This document shows, piece by piece, positions 56,410-64,000 of a stretch of DNA of 64,000 bases. The notes beneath the pieces are model-generated. The model was not told the origin of the DNA, did no database searches, and saw only the letters and a list, made by a program, of their open reading frames with translations. A program made the translations under genes and the position numbers. Source of the DNA: Microvirga aerilata (lineage in GTDB: Bacteria > Pseudomonadota > Alphaproteobacteria > Rhizobiales > Beijerinckiaceae); NCBI RefSeq assembly GCF_016743775.1, contig NZ_JAEQMY010000002.1, positions 62,001 to 126,000 of the forward strand, given 5' to 3'. Within the stretch, counting starts at the first letter, position 1; every line of letters begins with the position of its first letter.

Positions 56410-57405
56410 TCACAGGCCTTCTGATTTCAGCGCTTGGATCTTGTCGTAGTCAGCCTTCCGATAGCCGAGAGATTCCAGGGTCACGTTCTTCATGACCGCT
56501 TCCTTGAACTCGTCCTTGTTCACCTCGGTGATCGTCAGGCCTTTCTGCTTGAAGGTGTCGAGCAGTTCCTTTTCCTTCGCCTGGATCTCGGAAGAGGCGC
56601 GGACAGCGGCCTCCTGCGCGACGGCGGTGAAGACCTTCTTGTCCTCGTCGGAGAGCTTGGCCCAGAGCTGCTTGGAGATGATGGTCGAGAGATGGTCCAC
56701 GATGTGGCCGGTGAGCACGATGTGCTTCTGGACCTCGTAGAACTTCTTGGCCTCGATGGTCGTCAGCGGGTTTTCCTGTGCGTCCACGGTGCCGTTCTGG
56801 AGCGCCAGATAAACCTCTGCGAAGGCAATCGGCGACGTGTTCGCGCCGCAGGAGCGGGGCATTGCGAGATAAGCCGGCGCATCGGGCACTCGGATCTTGA
56901 GCCCCTTCATCTCGGCGCAGGTCTTGAACGGCTTATTCGTGGAGCTGTGACGGATGCCGTAATAGGTAAGAGCGACCATCTGGTGCCCCGTCTTCTCGGC
57001 GTAACCTGCGCTGAGCTCCTTGAACACGTCGCTCTTCGCGAAGGTGAGCAGATGGGAGGCATCCCGGAAGATGTATGGATAATACCCGATCCCGACCGGC
57101 GGGTAGCTGCGGGCGGCGAAGCTCGGGCCGGAGATGATCATGTCGACGGTGCCCAGCGACAGGCCCTGGTTGATGTCGCTTTCCTTGCCCAGCTGCGAAG
57201 CCGGGTAGACGTCGATCTGGTAACGGTTGTTGGTTCGCTTCGCGATTTCCTGTGCCGCCCATACCGACTGAGTATGGAAAGGTTCCGATGTTTCATACAC
57301 ATGGGCCCATTTCAGCTTTGCCTGTGCAAAGGCTGGCAAGGCCGGAAGCGTCACGGTGGCAGCAGCGATGAGTCCGAACGCTAGGCGGCGGCTGAGAGAT
57401 GGCAT
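56410..57405 (-). CDS. TRAP transporter substrate-binding protein (DctP family)
   Basis: A 331-residue periplasmic protein. The signal peptide ends near A-F-A-Q-A. The mature part shows W-A-H-V-Y-E-T-S-E-P-F-H, Y-P-A-S-Q-L-G-K-E-S-D, and the ligand Arg in G-L-K-I-R-V-P-D-A-P, then N-G-T-V-D-A-Q-E-N-P-L. Ligands are sugar acids (glucuronate, galacturonate and similar) in the closest groups. With the UxaA-type enzyme in the same operon, a hexonate or hexarate is likely. It is the first gene, divergent from a GntR regulator. Confidence 0.93.
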   Translation of the reverse strand: MPSLSRRLAFGLIAAATVTLPALPAFAQAKLKWAHVYETSEPFHTQSVWAAQEIAKRTNNRYQIDVYPASQLGKESDINQGLSLGTVDMIISGPSFAARSYPPVGIGYYPYIFRDASHLLTFAKSDVFKELSAGYAEKTGHQMVALTYYGIRHSSTNKPFKTCAEMKGLKIRVPDAPAYLAMPRSCGANTSPIAFAEVYLALQNGTVDAQENPLTTIEAKKFYEVQKHIVLTGHIVDHLSTIISKQLWAKLSDEDKKVFTAVAQEAAVRASSEIQAKEKELLDTFKQKGLTITEVNKDEFKEAVMKNVTLESLGYRKADYDKIQALKSEGL

Positions 57406-57514
57406 AGGCGTTCCTCCGAAAAACCCGGCTCTGCGACCGGCTATCAGATTGCGGCGAGCGACTTTGCTCGCGTGAGTGGCCCGACAAGCTGGTGGCGTCC
57501 GCCCATCGGCTCGG

Positions 57515-57526
57515 CTAACATGTTAG
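57515..57526. promoter_or_regulatory. Perfect palindrome, candidate GntR operator
   Basis: CTAACATGTTAG is a perfect 12-bp palindrome five bases upstream of the regulator's ATG, in the 125-bp divergent gap. Its form (short inverted repeat around AT) suits an FCD-type GntR protein. Confidence 0.55.
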
Positions 57527-57530
57527 GCAA

Positions 57531-58244
57531 ATGGACGCGCCGGACAAGAGAAAAAGATACGAATTCCTCACGCCCCTGGATCGGGAGGCACGAGGGCAAA
57601 CGACCGAACAGGTGGAACGATGCCTTCGCGCAGCGATCGTCGCCCTCGACTTCGCTCCGGGCGAGTTTATCGACAAGGCTGCGGTCTGCACGGCCCTGGG
57701 GGTGTCCCGATTCCCGGTCTCGGAGGCGTTGACGCGCCTTGCGACGGAGGGGCTGGTCGAGATCCTGCCCCAGCGCGGCTCGCGCGCCGCACGCATCCGG
57801 CTGAGCGAAATCCAGGAGTCGATGCTCATCCGCAGGGCGCTCGAGGTGATGGTGGCCGAGACGGCCGCAAGCCGCCTGCCCCCGACCGTTTTGGCAATGC
57901 TGCGGAGCAATCTCGAAGCACAGCAGGAGGCGGTTGCCCGCGACGACCGCACAGGGTTTCATGCCCTCGATCTCAGATTCCATGCCATCCTGGTAGACGG
58001 CCTGGACCTTCCGCGCGTGGCGGCCGTGATCGATGCATCGCGCGCCAACATCGACCGGGTTCGACGCCTCCTCTCCTCCCGGCGGCGCCATGCCGACACG
58101 CTGGCGGAGCATTGGACCATCTTCCGCGCTCTCGAAGGGCATGACCCAGCGGCCGCAGGCCAAGCCATGAAGGCTCATCTGGGGGCGGTGATGGACGAGG
58201 TGGATCTGCTAGCGGCCAGAAGCTCCGACCTGTTCGTCATATGA
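57531..58244 (+). CDS. GntR family transcriptional regulator (FCD subfamily)
   Basis: A 237-residue regulator. The winged-helix part (Q-V-E-R-C-L-R-A-A-I, F-A-P-G-E-F-I-D-K-A-A-V-C-T-A-L-G-V-S-R-F-P-V-S-E-A) is followed by an FCD ligand domain with its metal-site residues (A-L-D-L-R-F-H-A-I-L and H-W-T-I-F-R-A-L-E-G-H-D). Such proteins repress sugar-acid and related genes until an acid binds. It lies divergent from the TRAP/UxaA operon, which it probably controls, and upstream of the sugar ABC importer. The start overlaps a palindrome region, consistent with autoregulation. Confidence 0.9.
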   Translation: MDAPDKRKRYEFLTPLDREARGQTTEQVERCLRAAIVALDFAPGEFIDKAAVCTALGVSRFPVSEALTRLATEGLVEILPQRGSRAARIRLSEIQESMLIRRALEVMVAETAASRLPPTVLAMLRSNLEAQQEAVARDDRTGFHALDLRFHAILVDGLDLPRVAAVIDASRANIDRVRRLLSSRRRHADTLAEHWTIFRALEGHDPAAAGQAMKAHLGAVMDEVDLLAARSSDLFVI

Positions 58245-58645
58245 GGCAGGATCGCGAGCAATTGCATGCTGCAGAATCCACTGCCGGCCGCATATCTTGA
58301 AGACCACTTCGCGCAGGCTTGCTGCTGCCGCAGGAGGTCGTATTTTTCGGTTGCATTCCGAAATTGTCCAAGAATATCATCTTCGAACAATAAGAAGAGA
58401 TCCGAACTCTCGCATCGCCCGGGTCGGCTGAACCGGGATGCGAGACAAGGCTCCAGGGTCGTCTCATCTGGCGGTCGGGAGGAACATATGCGACGTCAGG
58501 GCGATACCCTGGTCATCTTCGCGCCTGCATCGCGTGTAGGTCATGCAAGCGCCTTTGCGCGTGTCGGCGCGACAAGCGGCAATGCGCCCGCCTTGGCCGA
58601 GGATCGCAGCGTCACTCATGCCTGCCGCCAACTGCGAGGCGTCAT
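58245..58645. other. Intergenic region upstream of the sugar ABC operon, with an imperfect inverted repeat
   Basis: A 401-bp gap. An imperfect inverted repeat spans 58363-58391 (ATTGT at one end, ACAAT at the other; 9 of 14 pairs), in an AT-rich patch. It may be an operator for the importer operon. An open frame of 127 codons is not supported: it has no family resemblance and odd composition. Confidence 0.4.
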
Positions 58646-60196
58646 ATGACGCCTCTTGTGACCATCACGGGCCTCGACAAATCCTTCCCCGGCGTACAGG
58701 CACTGAAGAAAGCGAGCTTCGAACTCCTTCCCGGCGAAGTTCATGCCCTGATGGGAGAGAACGGAGCGGGAAAATCCACGCTCATGAAGATTCTCGCCGG
58801 CATCTACCAGAAGGACGCCGGCACGATCCGGGTCGATGGCGCATCCGTCGACATTCCCTCGCCGCGCGCGGCGCAGGATCTGGGCATCAGCATCATCCAT
58901 CAGGAACTCAACCTGATGAACGACCTGACCGCGGCGCAGAACATCTTCATCGGCCGCGAGCCCAAGCGCACTCTGGGCCTCATGCTCGACGAGGATGCCC
59001 TGAACCGGGATGCCGCGGCGATCTTCGCGCGCATGAATCTCAAGCTCGACCCGCGCAGGGAGGTTGGCGAGCTTACGGTCGCCATGCAGCAGATGGTCGA
59101 GATCGCCAAGGCCCTGTCGTTCAGGTCCAAGGTCCTGATCATGGACGAGCCGACGGCCGCCCTGAACAATGCGGAGACCATGGAGCTGTTCAGAATCATC
59201 CGGCAGCTCAAGGCCGAAGGCGTGGGCATCGTCTACATTTCCCACAAGATGGATGAGCTGAAGGAGATCTCAGACCGCGTCACCGTGATGCGCGACGGCG
59301 CTTATGTAGGCACCCTGCCAACCGCCTCCACCACGATGGATACGATCATCTCGATGATGGTCGGCCGAAGCCTGACCGAGACCAAGGAGGCCATTCCCGA
59401 TTCCATCGGCAACGACGTGGTGCTCGAGGTGCGCAACCTCAGGCGCGGCCACGCCATCCAGGATGTCAGCTTCAGCTTGCGCAAGGGCGAGATCCTGGGC
59501 TTTGCCGGCCTGATGGGCGCTGGACGCACGGAGGTCGCGCGCGCGATCTTCGGTGCCGATCCGTTGGACGGCGGCGAGATCATGGTCAGGGGAAGTACGG
59601 TTGCGATCCGCTCGCCACGCGACGCGGTGCGCCTCGGCATCGGGTATCTCTCGGAAGACCGCAAGCGTTTCGGGCTTGCCACGGGCATGGATGTGGCCAC
59701 CAACATCGTCATGCCGTGCCTGCGGCGCTTTCTCTCCCTGGGGATGTTCCTGAAATCAAGGGAGATTCGCGACACGGCCCGTTCCTACATCGCGCGCTTG
59801 AAGATCAAGACCCCTTCGGACTCGCAGGAGGTTCGCCTCCTGTCAGGCGGCAACCAGCAGAAGATCGTGATCGCCAAATGGCTCACGCGGGATTGCGAGA
59901 TCCTGTTCTTCGACGAGCCGACGCGGGGCATCGACGTCGGCGCGAAGAACGAGATCTACAAGCTCCTGAACACCCTGGCGGCCCAGGGGCGCGCCATCGT
60001 GATGATCTCGTCCGAACTGCCGGAGATCCTGCGCATGAGCCACCGCATCGCCGTCATGTGCGAAGGCCGGCTGACCGGCATCCTGCCAGGCGAAGGAACG
60101 ACCCAGGAAGATATCATGCGCCTCGCCACCCAACGGCACAGCACGACCGCAACCGGCAGCACCACATCCGCGGCTGCCAGGGAACTGACACAATGA
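58646..60196 (+). CDS. Sugar ABC transporter ATPase (RbsA type, two domains)
   Basis: A 516-residue double ATPase of the ribose/xylose/galactose importers. Domain 1 is canonical (G-E-N-G-A-G-K-S-T, Walker [12 protein letters not shown]). Domain 2 has the usual altered Walker [12 protein letters not shown] and the signature L-L-S-G-G-N-Q-Q-K, as in RbsA. GAGG lies about 11 bases before the ATG. It overlaps the permease start by four bases (ATGA). Confidence 0.94.
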   Translation: MTPLVTITGLDKSFPGVQALKKASFELLPGEVHALMGENGAGKSTLMKILAGIYQKDAGTIRVDGASVDIPSPRAAQDLGISIIHQELNLMNDLTAAQNIFIGREPKRTLGLMLDEDALNRDAAAIFARMNLKLDPRREVGELTVAMQQMVEIAKALSFRSKVLIMDEPTAALNNAETMELFRIIRQLKAEGVGIVYISHKMDELKEISDRVTVMRDGAYVGTLPTASTTMDTIISMMVGRSLTETKEAIPDSIGNDVVLEVRNLRRGHAIQDVSFSLRKGEILGFAGLMGAGRTEVARAIFGADPLDGGEIMVRGSTVAIRSPRDAVRLGIGYLSEDRKRFGLATGMDVATNIVMPCLRRFLSLGMFLKSREIRDTARSYIARLKIKTPSDSQEVRLLSGGNQQKIVIAKWLTRDCEILFFDEPTRGIDVGAKNEIYKLLNTLAAQGRAIVMISSELPEILRMSHRIAVMCEGRLTGILPGEGTTQEDIMRLATQRHSTTATGSTTSAAARELTQ

Positions 60197-61197
60197 CGAC
60201 AATTGCGCAGCAAACCGCGCTGGCGGCAGGCAAGGCAACGGTGTTCAGCCCGGGCGCCTGGCAGAAGATCCTGGCTTTCGCCAGCCTGGTGGTTCTGATG
60301 ACGGTGTTCAGCATCGCGTCGGAGAACTTCCTTCAGCCGGACAACATAATCGGCATCCTTCAGGCAACCGCCGTCAACGGCGTGCTCGCCGTCGCCGCGA
60401 CCTTCGTCATCATCACGGGCGGGATCGACCTGTCGGTCGGTACGCTCATGACATTCTGCGCCGTCATCGCCGGCGTCTTCCTCACCTACTGGGGCCTGCC
60501 CATGCCGGTGGGGATCATGGCCGCCATCGCGGCCGGTGCGCTGGCAGGCTCCGTCTCGGGTGTTCTCATCGCCAAGATGAAGATCCCGCCTTTCATCGCG
60601 ACGCTCGGCATGATGATGCTGCTGAAGGGCCTGGCTCTGGTCATTTCGGGAACGCGGCCGATCTACTTCAACGACACGCCGAACTTCCCGGTGATCTCCC
60701 AGGAATCGCTCATCGGCGAGATCCTGCCCTTCCTGCCGATCCCGAACGGCGTTCTGATCCTGTTCGTCGTGGCTGTCGCCTCCAGCATCGTGCTCACGCG
60801 CACGGCCCTCGGCCGCTACACCTTCGCGCTCGGCTCCAATGAGGAAGCCGTTCGCCTCTCGGGCGTGAACACGGATTTCTGGAAGATCATCGTCTACACC
60901 GTGTCGGGGGCCATCTGCGGCATCGCAGGCCTCATCATCGCGTCGCGCCTCAACTCGGCCCAGCCCGCCCTTGGCCAAGGCTACGAGCTGGATGCCATCG
61001 CCGCCGTGGTCATCGGCGGCACCTCTCTTAGCGGTGGACGCGGCACCATCCTCGGCACCATCATCGGCGCGCTGATCATCAGCGTGCTCACCAACGGCCT
61101 GCGAATCCTCTCGGTCGCCCAGGAATGGCAGACGGTGGTGACCGGGATCATCATCATTCTGGCCGTTTACGCCGACATCCTCCGCCGGAAGAGCTGA
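60193..61197 (+). CDS. Sugar ABC transporter permease (RbsC type)
   Basis: A 334-residue permease with about ten helices. RbsC-type motifs are [38 protein letters not shown] and [16 protein letters not shown]. The start ATG overlaps the ATPase stop, and a much longer frame through the ATPase gene is an artefact. It forms the channel for a pentose- or deoxyhexose-like sugar. Confidence 0.94.
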   Translation: MTTIAQQTALAAGKATVFSPGAWQKILAFASLVVLMTVFSIASENFLQPDNIIGILQATAVNGVLAVAATFVIITGGIDLSVGTLMTFCAVIAGVFLTYWGLPMPVGIMAAIAAGALAGSVSGVLIAKMKIPPFIATLGMMMLLKGLALVISGTRPIYFNDTPNFPVISQESLIGEILPFLPIPNGVLILFVVAVASSIVLTRTALGRYTFALGSNEEAVRLSGVNTDFWKIIVYTVSGAICGIAGLIIASRLNSAQPALGQGYELDAIAAVVIGGTSLSGGRGTILGTIIGALIISVLTNGLRILSVAQEWQTVVTGIIIILAVYADILRRKS

Positions 61198-61317
61198 GGA
61201 TCCCCTTCCCTCTGTTGATCGAAAAGGAACAGACAAGCCGCAGCGACGATCCAAAGAATCCGGCCCTGTCACCCGAACACGATGCCGGAGGCAATCAATC
61301 AGAACCAGGAGGAAACA

Positions 61318-62259
61318 ATGTGGAATAGACGCTCTTTGATCGGTGCCATCAGCCTCGGGGCCCTCATGAGCCTCGCCGGCCCAGCAGCCGCCCAGGACAT
61401 CTACATCCCGCTCGTGTCCAAAGGCTTCCAGCATCAGTTCTGGCAGGCCGTGAAGGCCGGCGCCGAGCAGGCCGCGAACGAACACAACGTGCGGATCACC
61501 TTCGAGGGACCCGACAGCGAGACCATGGTCGACAAGCAGATCGACATGCTCTCCGCGGCTCTTGCGAAGAACCCGAAGGCTCTCGGTTTCGCCGCGCTCG
61601 ACAGCCAGGCCGCCATCCCGCTGCTGCGCAAGGCGCAATCCGCCAAGATCCCGGTCGTCGCCTTCGACTCGGGCGTCGACAGCGACATCCCGGTCACGAC
61701 CGCGACCACGAACAACATCGCCGCGGCAGCGCTTGCGGCCGACAAGATGGCGGAGCTCATCGGCGGCGAAGGCGATATCGCGCTGGTGGTGCACGACCAG
61801 ACCAGCCGCACCGGTATCGACCGGCGCGACGGCTTCGTGAACCGCATCAAGGAGAAGCACCCGAAGATCAACATCGTCTCCGTCCAGTACGGCTCCGGCG
61901 ATCACCTGAAATCGACCGAGATCACGAAGTCGATTCTGCAGGCCAATCCCAAGCTCAAGGGCATCTTCGGCGCCAACGAGGGCTCGGCCATTGGTGTCGT
62001 GAACGGCGCCAAGGAGATGAACCGCAAGCTCGTCATCATCGGCTACGATTCCGGCAAGCAGCAGAAGCAGGCGATTCAGGACGGGCTCATGGCCGGCGCG
62101 ATCACCCAGAACCCTGTGGGCATCGGCTACAAGACCGTGGAGGCTGCCGTAAAGACCCTCAAAGGCGAGAAGGTCGACAAGGTGATCGACACCGGCTTCT
62201 TCTACTATGACAAGTCGAACATGACGGACCCGAAGATCGCAGCCGTTCTGTACGACTGA
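61318..62259 (+). CDS. Sugar ABC transporter substrate-binding protein (RbsB type)
   Basis: A 313-residue periplasmic binding protein of the Peripla_BP_4 family. The signal peptide ends near G-P-A-A-A-Q-D. The start ATG has a perfect AGGAGG 5 bases before it. The mature part has I-P-L-V-S-K-G-F-Q-H-Q-F-W-Q-A-V-K-A-G-A, F-E-G-P-D-S-E and I-F-G-A-N-E-G-S-A-I-G. It is the last gene of the operon, which is unusual, and a strong hairpin follows. The ligand is a monosaccharide, perhaps L-fucose or a relative, judged from the enzymes next to it. Confidence 0.92.
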   Translation: MWNRRSLIGAISLGALMSLAGPAAAQDIYIPLVSKGFQHQFWQAVKAGAEQAANEHNVRITFEGPDSETMVDKQIDMLSAALAKNPKALGFAALDSQAAIPLLRKAQSAKIPVVAFDSGVDSDIPVTTATTNNIAAAALAADKMAELIGGEGDIALVVHDQTSRTGIDRRDGFVNRIKEKHPKINIVSVQYGSGDHLKSTEITKSILQANPKLKGIFGANEGSAIGVVNGAKEMNRKLVIIGYDSGKQQKQAIQDGLMAGAITQNPVGIGYKTVEAAVKTLKGEKVDKVIDTGFFYYDKSNMTDPKIAAVLYD

Positions 62260-62268
62260 GACCGCCCG

Positions 62269-62298
62269 AACCGGAGAGGAGCCCCCTCCTCTCCGGTT
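62269..62298. terminator. Strong hairpin between convergent operons
   Basis: A perfect 12-bp stem (AACCGGAGAGGA / TCCTCTCCGGTT) with a 6-base loop lies 9 bases after the binding-protein stop and before the end of the lactonase gene. It probably ends or shields transcripts on both strands. Confidence 0.75.
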
Positions 62299-62325
62299 AT
62301 GAGGTCGCGCTCGCCACAGATTGCG

Positions 62326-63165
62326 TCAGGGCCGCCCTCGGCTCTTCAGGTAAATCCGGGCTGCCGTGCCGCCGAGCACTGCAGCCCGCTCTGCTTCCGA
62401 AAGGTGTGCAATAAGCTGCAGGGTCGCCTCGCGCCAGCGGTCGTAGCCGCCTGCAAGATTCACCACGGGCCAGTCGCTCCCCCAGAGGAGCCGATCAGGC
62501 CCGAACACGTCGAGCAGGTGATCCACGTAAGGACGCAAGTGCTCGACGGACCAGTCAGGCCGAGCCTCCGTCACCAGGCCGGAGAGCTTGCACACGACGT
62601 TCGGCCGGGCGGCCGCGGCTGCCATGTCGGCCCTCCAGGGGTCGAGGCTGCCCTCGCGGATTGCAGGCTTGGCCCCATGATCGATGACGATGGTGAGCTC
62701 CGGATAACGGTCTGCGACCACCAGCAACCGGGACAGGTGGCGCGGAAGAACAAGGGCATCGAACACGATGCCCCTCTCGATCATCGCCCGAAACGCCTGC
62801 GCCAGTTCGGGGCGCACGAGCCAGTCGTCGTCAGGGATGTCCTGAACCATCGGCCGGAACCCCACGGTCAGGGGATTGGCCGCGAGCTTGCGCATGATCT
62901 CCGGTGCTTCGGGTGCCGTGAACTCGACCCAGCCGACAACCCCGGCCACAAAGGGGGCCGCTTCGGCCGTCTCCAGCATGAATTCGGTCTCAGCCACGGT
63001 CGGCGCGGCCTGCACCAGGATGGAGCGTTCGATGCCGTGGCGGTCGAGAAGCGGACGCAGGTCGTCAGGACCGAAATCGCGATAAAGCAACGTCAGCTCA
63101 GGTTTCAGCCATCCGTAATCGCCGCGACTGAGGCGCCAGAAATGCTGGTGGGAATCGATCAACAT
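62326..63165 (-). CDS. Amidohydrolase family lactonase (L-fuconolactonase / L-rhamnono-lactonase-like)
   Basis: A 279-residue enzyme of the COG3618 amidohydrolases. The metal site starts with I-D-S-H-Q-H-F-W. Other marks are G-W-V-E-F-T-A-P-E-A, F-R-P-M-V-Q-D-I-P-D, I-V-I-D-H-G-A-K-P, C-K-L-S-G-L-V-T-E-A and L-L-W-G-S-D-W-P-V. These enzymes open aldonolactones such as L-fucono- or L-rhamnono-lactone to aldonates. I chose M-L-I-D-S-H-Q-H with GAGG upstream. It follows the aldo/keto reductase by 34 bases in one minus-strand unit. Confidence 0.9.
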   Translation of the reverse strand: MLIDSHQHFWRLSRGDYGWLKPELTLLYRDFGPDDLRPLLDRHGIERSILVQAAPTVAETEFMLETAEAAPFVAGVVGWVEFTAPEAPEIMRKLAANPLTVGFRPMVQDIPDDDWLVRPELAQAFRAMIERGIVFDALVLPRHLSRLLVVADRYPELTIVIDHGAKPAIREGSLDPWRADMAAAAARPNVVCKLSGLVTEARPDWSVEHLRPYVDHLLDVFGPDRLLWGSDWPVVNLAGGYDRWREATLQLIAHLSEAERAAVLGGTAARIYLKSRGRP

Positions 63166-63199
63166 CGTCGCCTCGCGGGTTCTGTTTACGTCTGACACC

Positions 63200-64000
63200 C
63201 TATGCCGGCACAGGAGCGTCCTGGCGCAGCAAGCCTTCCGACTTCAAGTCCTCCCACAGGCCGCTCGGGATACGGGCCTGGATGATCTCGGCATTGCGGT
63301 GCACTTCCTCGGCCGTCTGGGCGCCGGGAACCACCGATACGACGGCCTGATGCCCCAGAGGGAAGCGCAGAGCGGCTTCGATCAGCCGAACGCCGTGGGC
63401 GCTGCAAACCTTCTCGATCCTCCCAACGCGCTCCAGGATTTCCGGGGGTGCCGGATCGTAATTGTAGAAGGCGCCGGGTTTCGGCCCCGTGGCCAGGATG
63501 CCGGAATTGTAGGGGCCGCCGAGCACGATGCCGATGCCGCGCTCGGTGCAATACGGCAGGAAGGTTTCGAGCGCCTCCTGCTCCAGGAGCGTGTAGCGGC
63601 CAGCTAGCAGGAACAGGTCGAAATCGCCCTCCCGGGCCATTCTTTCGCACACCTGCCACTCGTTGACGCCGGCCCCGATGGCGGCGATCACGCCCTGGTC
63701 CCGCAGGGCCGCGAGGGCGCGGTAGCCGCCCTGCATGAACTCGCCGATGCGCCGGTCGGATGCCTCCTTCGAGCCATGGGTGAACACGTCCACATCGTGG
63801 CAGAAGAGAATGTCGATCCGATCGACCCCGAGGCGCTCCAGCGAGTCCTCGATCGAGCGCATCACCCCGTCATAGGAGTAGTCGTACACCTCCTGCCGCG
63901 CAGGGGTCCCGAAGAACTTGCCAATGCCGGTCCGCTGCTCGGGCGGGCAGGCTCTCAGAAGACGGCCGACCTTGGTCGACAGGACATAGCTGTCCCGGGG
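63200..64000 (-). CDS. Aldo/keto reductase (D-threo-aldose / L-fucose 1-dehydrogenase-like), C-terminal part
   Basis: The frame is open to the window edge, so the N-terminus is missing; 266 residues are visible. The sequence S-L-E-R-L-G-V-D-R-I-D-I-L-F-C-H-D-V-D, then T-H-G-S-K-E-A, F-M-Q-G-G-Y-R-A-L, I-A-A-I-G-A-G-V-N-E-W and L-L-A-G-R-Y-T-L-L-E-Q resembles aldose 1-dehydrogenases that oxidise L-fucose, D-arabinose or L-galactose to the lactone. With the lactonase downstream, it makes the substrate that enzyme opens. The catalytic Tyr lies beyond the window. Confidence 0.87.
   Translation of the reverse strand, partial: PRDSYVLSTKVGRLLRACPPEQRTGIGKFFGTPARQEVYDYSYDGVMRSIEDSLERLGVDRIDILFCHDVDVFTHGSKEASDRRIGEFMQGGYRALAALRDQGVIAAIGAGVNEWQVCERMAREGDFDLFLLAGRYTLLEQEALETFLPYCTERGIGIVLGGPYNSGILATGPKPGAFYNYDPAPPEILERVGRIEKVCSAHGVRLIEAALRFPLGHQAVVSVVPGAQTAEEVHRNAEIIQARIPSGLWEDLKSEGLLRQDAPVPA

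Noticed and set aside
58266-58649. A 127-codon frame in the gap before the sugar ABC ATPase
   Set aside because: It overlaps the ATPase start and has odd composition and no ribosome-binding site. The region looks regulatory.
59956-61905. A 649-codon minus-strand frame opposite the sugar ABC genes
   Set aside because: It is antisense to RbsC- and RbsB-type genes with strong motifs, and has no own start signal.

Overview
The window is about 64 kb of GC-rich, gene-dense chromosome from an alphaproteobacterium, most likely order Hyphomicrobiales. A Methylobacteriaceae/Microvirga-like genome is my guess, not something I can prove. Supporting signs are EcfG-type general-stress promoters (GGAAC-N16/17-CGTT), an HWE histidine kinase, small DUF1236, DUF6894, DUF2218 and YidB proteins, many ABC and TRAP solute importers, and short palindromic repeats between genes. 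I saw no tRNA, rRNA, insertion sequence, integrase, phage gene or CRISPR array.

Layout. 1-9.2 kb: the end of a fumarylacetoacetase-family gene with a VOC protein, a stress lipoprotein divergent from a dodecin, an SDR, an RTX/cadherin secreted protein, an Uup-like ABC-F ATPase and an HWE sensor kinase. 9.2-19.9 kb: an aldehyde dehydrogenase, then a dipeptide-type ABC importer (fused two-domain ATPase, aldehyde dehydrogenase, SDR, binding protein, two permeases). This set is split by an antisense DUF2218 gene and by palindromic repeats, and is followed by a luciferase-like monooxygenase. 20-34 kb: an orphan TRAP binding protein, an S66 peptidase, groES-groEL, slyX-trhO, an amidase, a Crp/Fnr regulator, two small unknown genes, an orphan Liv-type binding protein, a sarcosine/N-methyltryptophan oxidase and a second RTX protein. 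34-41 kb: a YidB protein facing a cyclase/TolB/TPR gene, a cytochrome P450 and a 1006-residue membrane-anchored DyP-type peroxidase, the last three probably one operon. 41-50 kb: a polyol cluster, with a xylitol-dehydrogenase-like gene divergent from mannitol dehydrogenase, a GMC oxidoreductase and the four-gene smoEFGK-type importer. 50-52.7 kb: small unknown and stress proteins with EcfG promoters. 52.7-64 kb: a TRAP importer with an altronate-dehydratase-family enzyme under a divergent GntR/FCD regulator, then a ribose-type sugar ABC importer converging on an amidohydrolase lactonase and an aldose-dehydrogenase-type aldo/keto reductase.

How the genes work together. Much of the window is uptake and oxidation of small carbon compounds: polyols, sugar acids, deoxy- or aldo-sugars and a peptide- or opine-like compound. 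Several solute-binding-protein genes end in a strong hairpin, which probably keeps their mRNA more abundant than that of the permeases. A second theme is general stress: three clear EcfG promoters and up to three weaker ones precede small secreted, glycine-zipper or unknown proteins. The least familiar unit is the cyclase/TPR, P450 and giant DyP-like peroxidase locus at 34.8-41.1 kb, my best candidate for an undescribed system.
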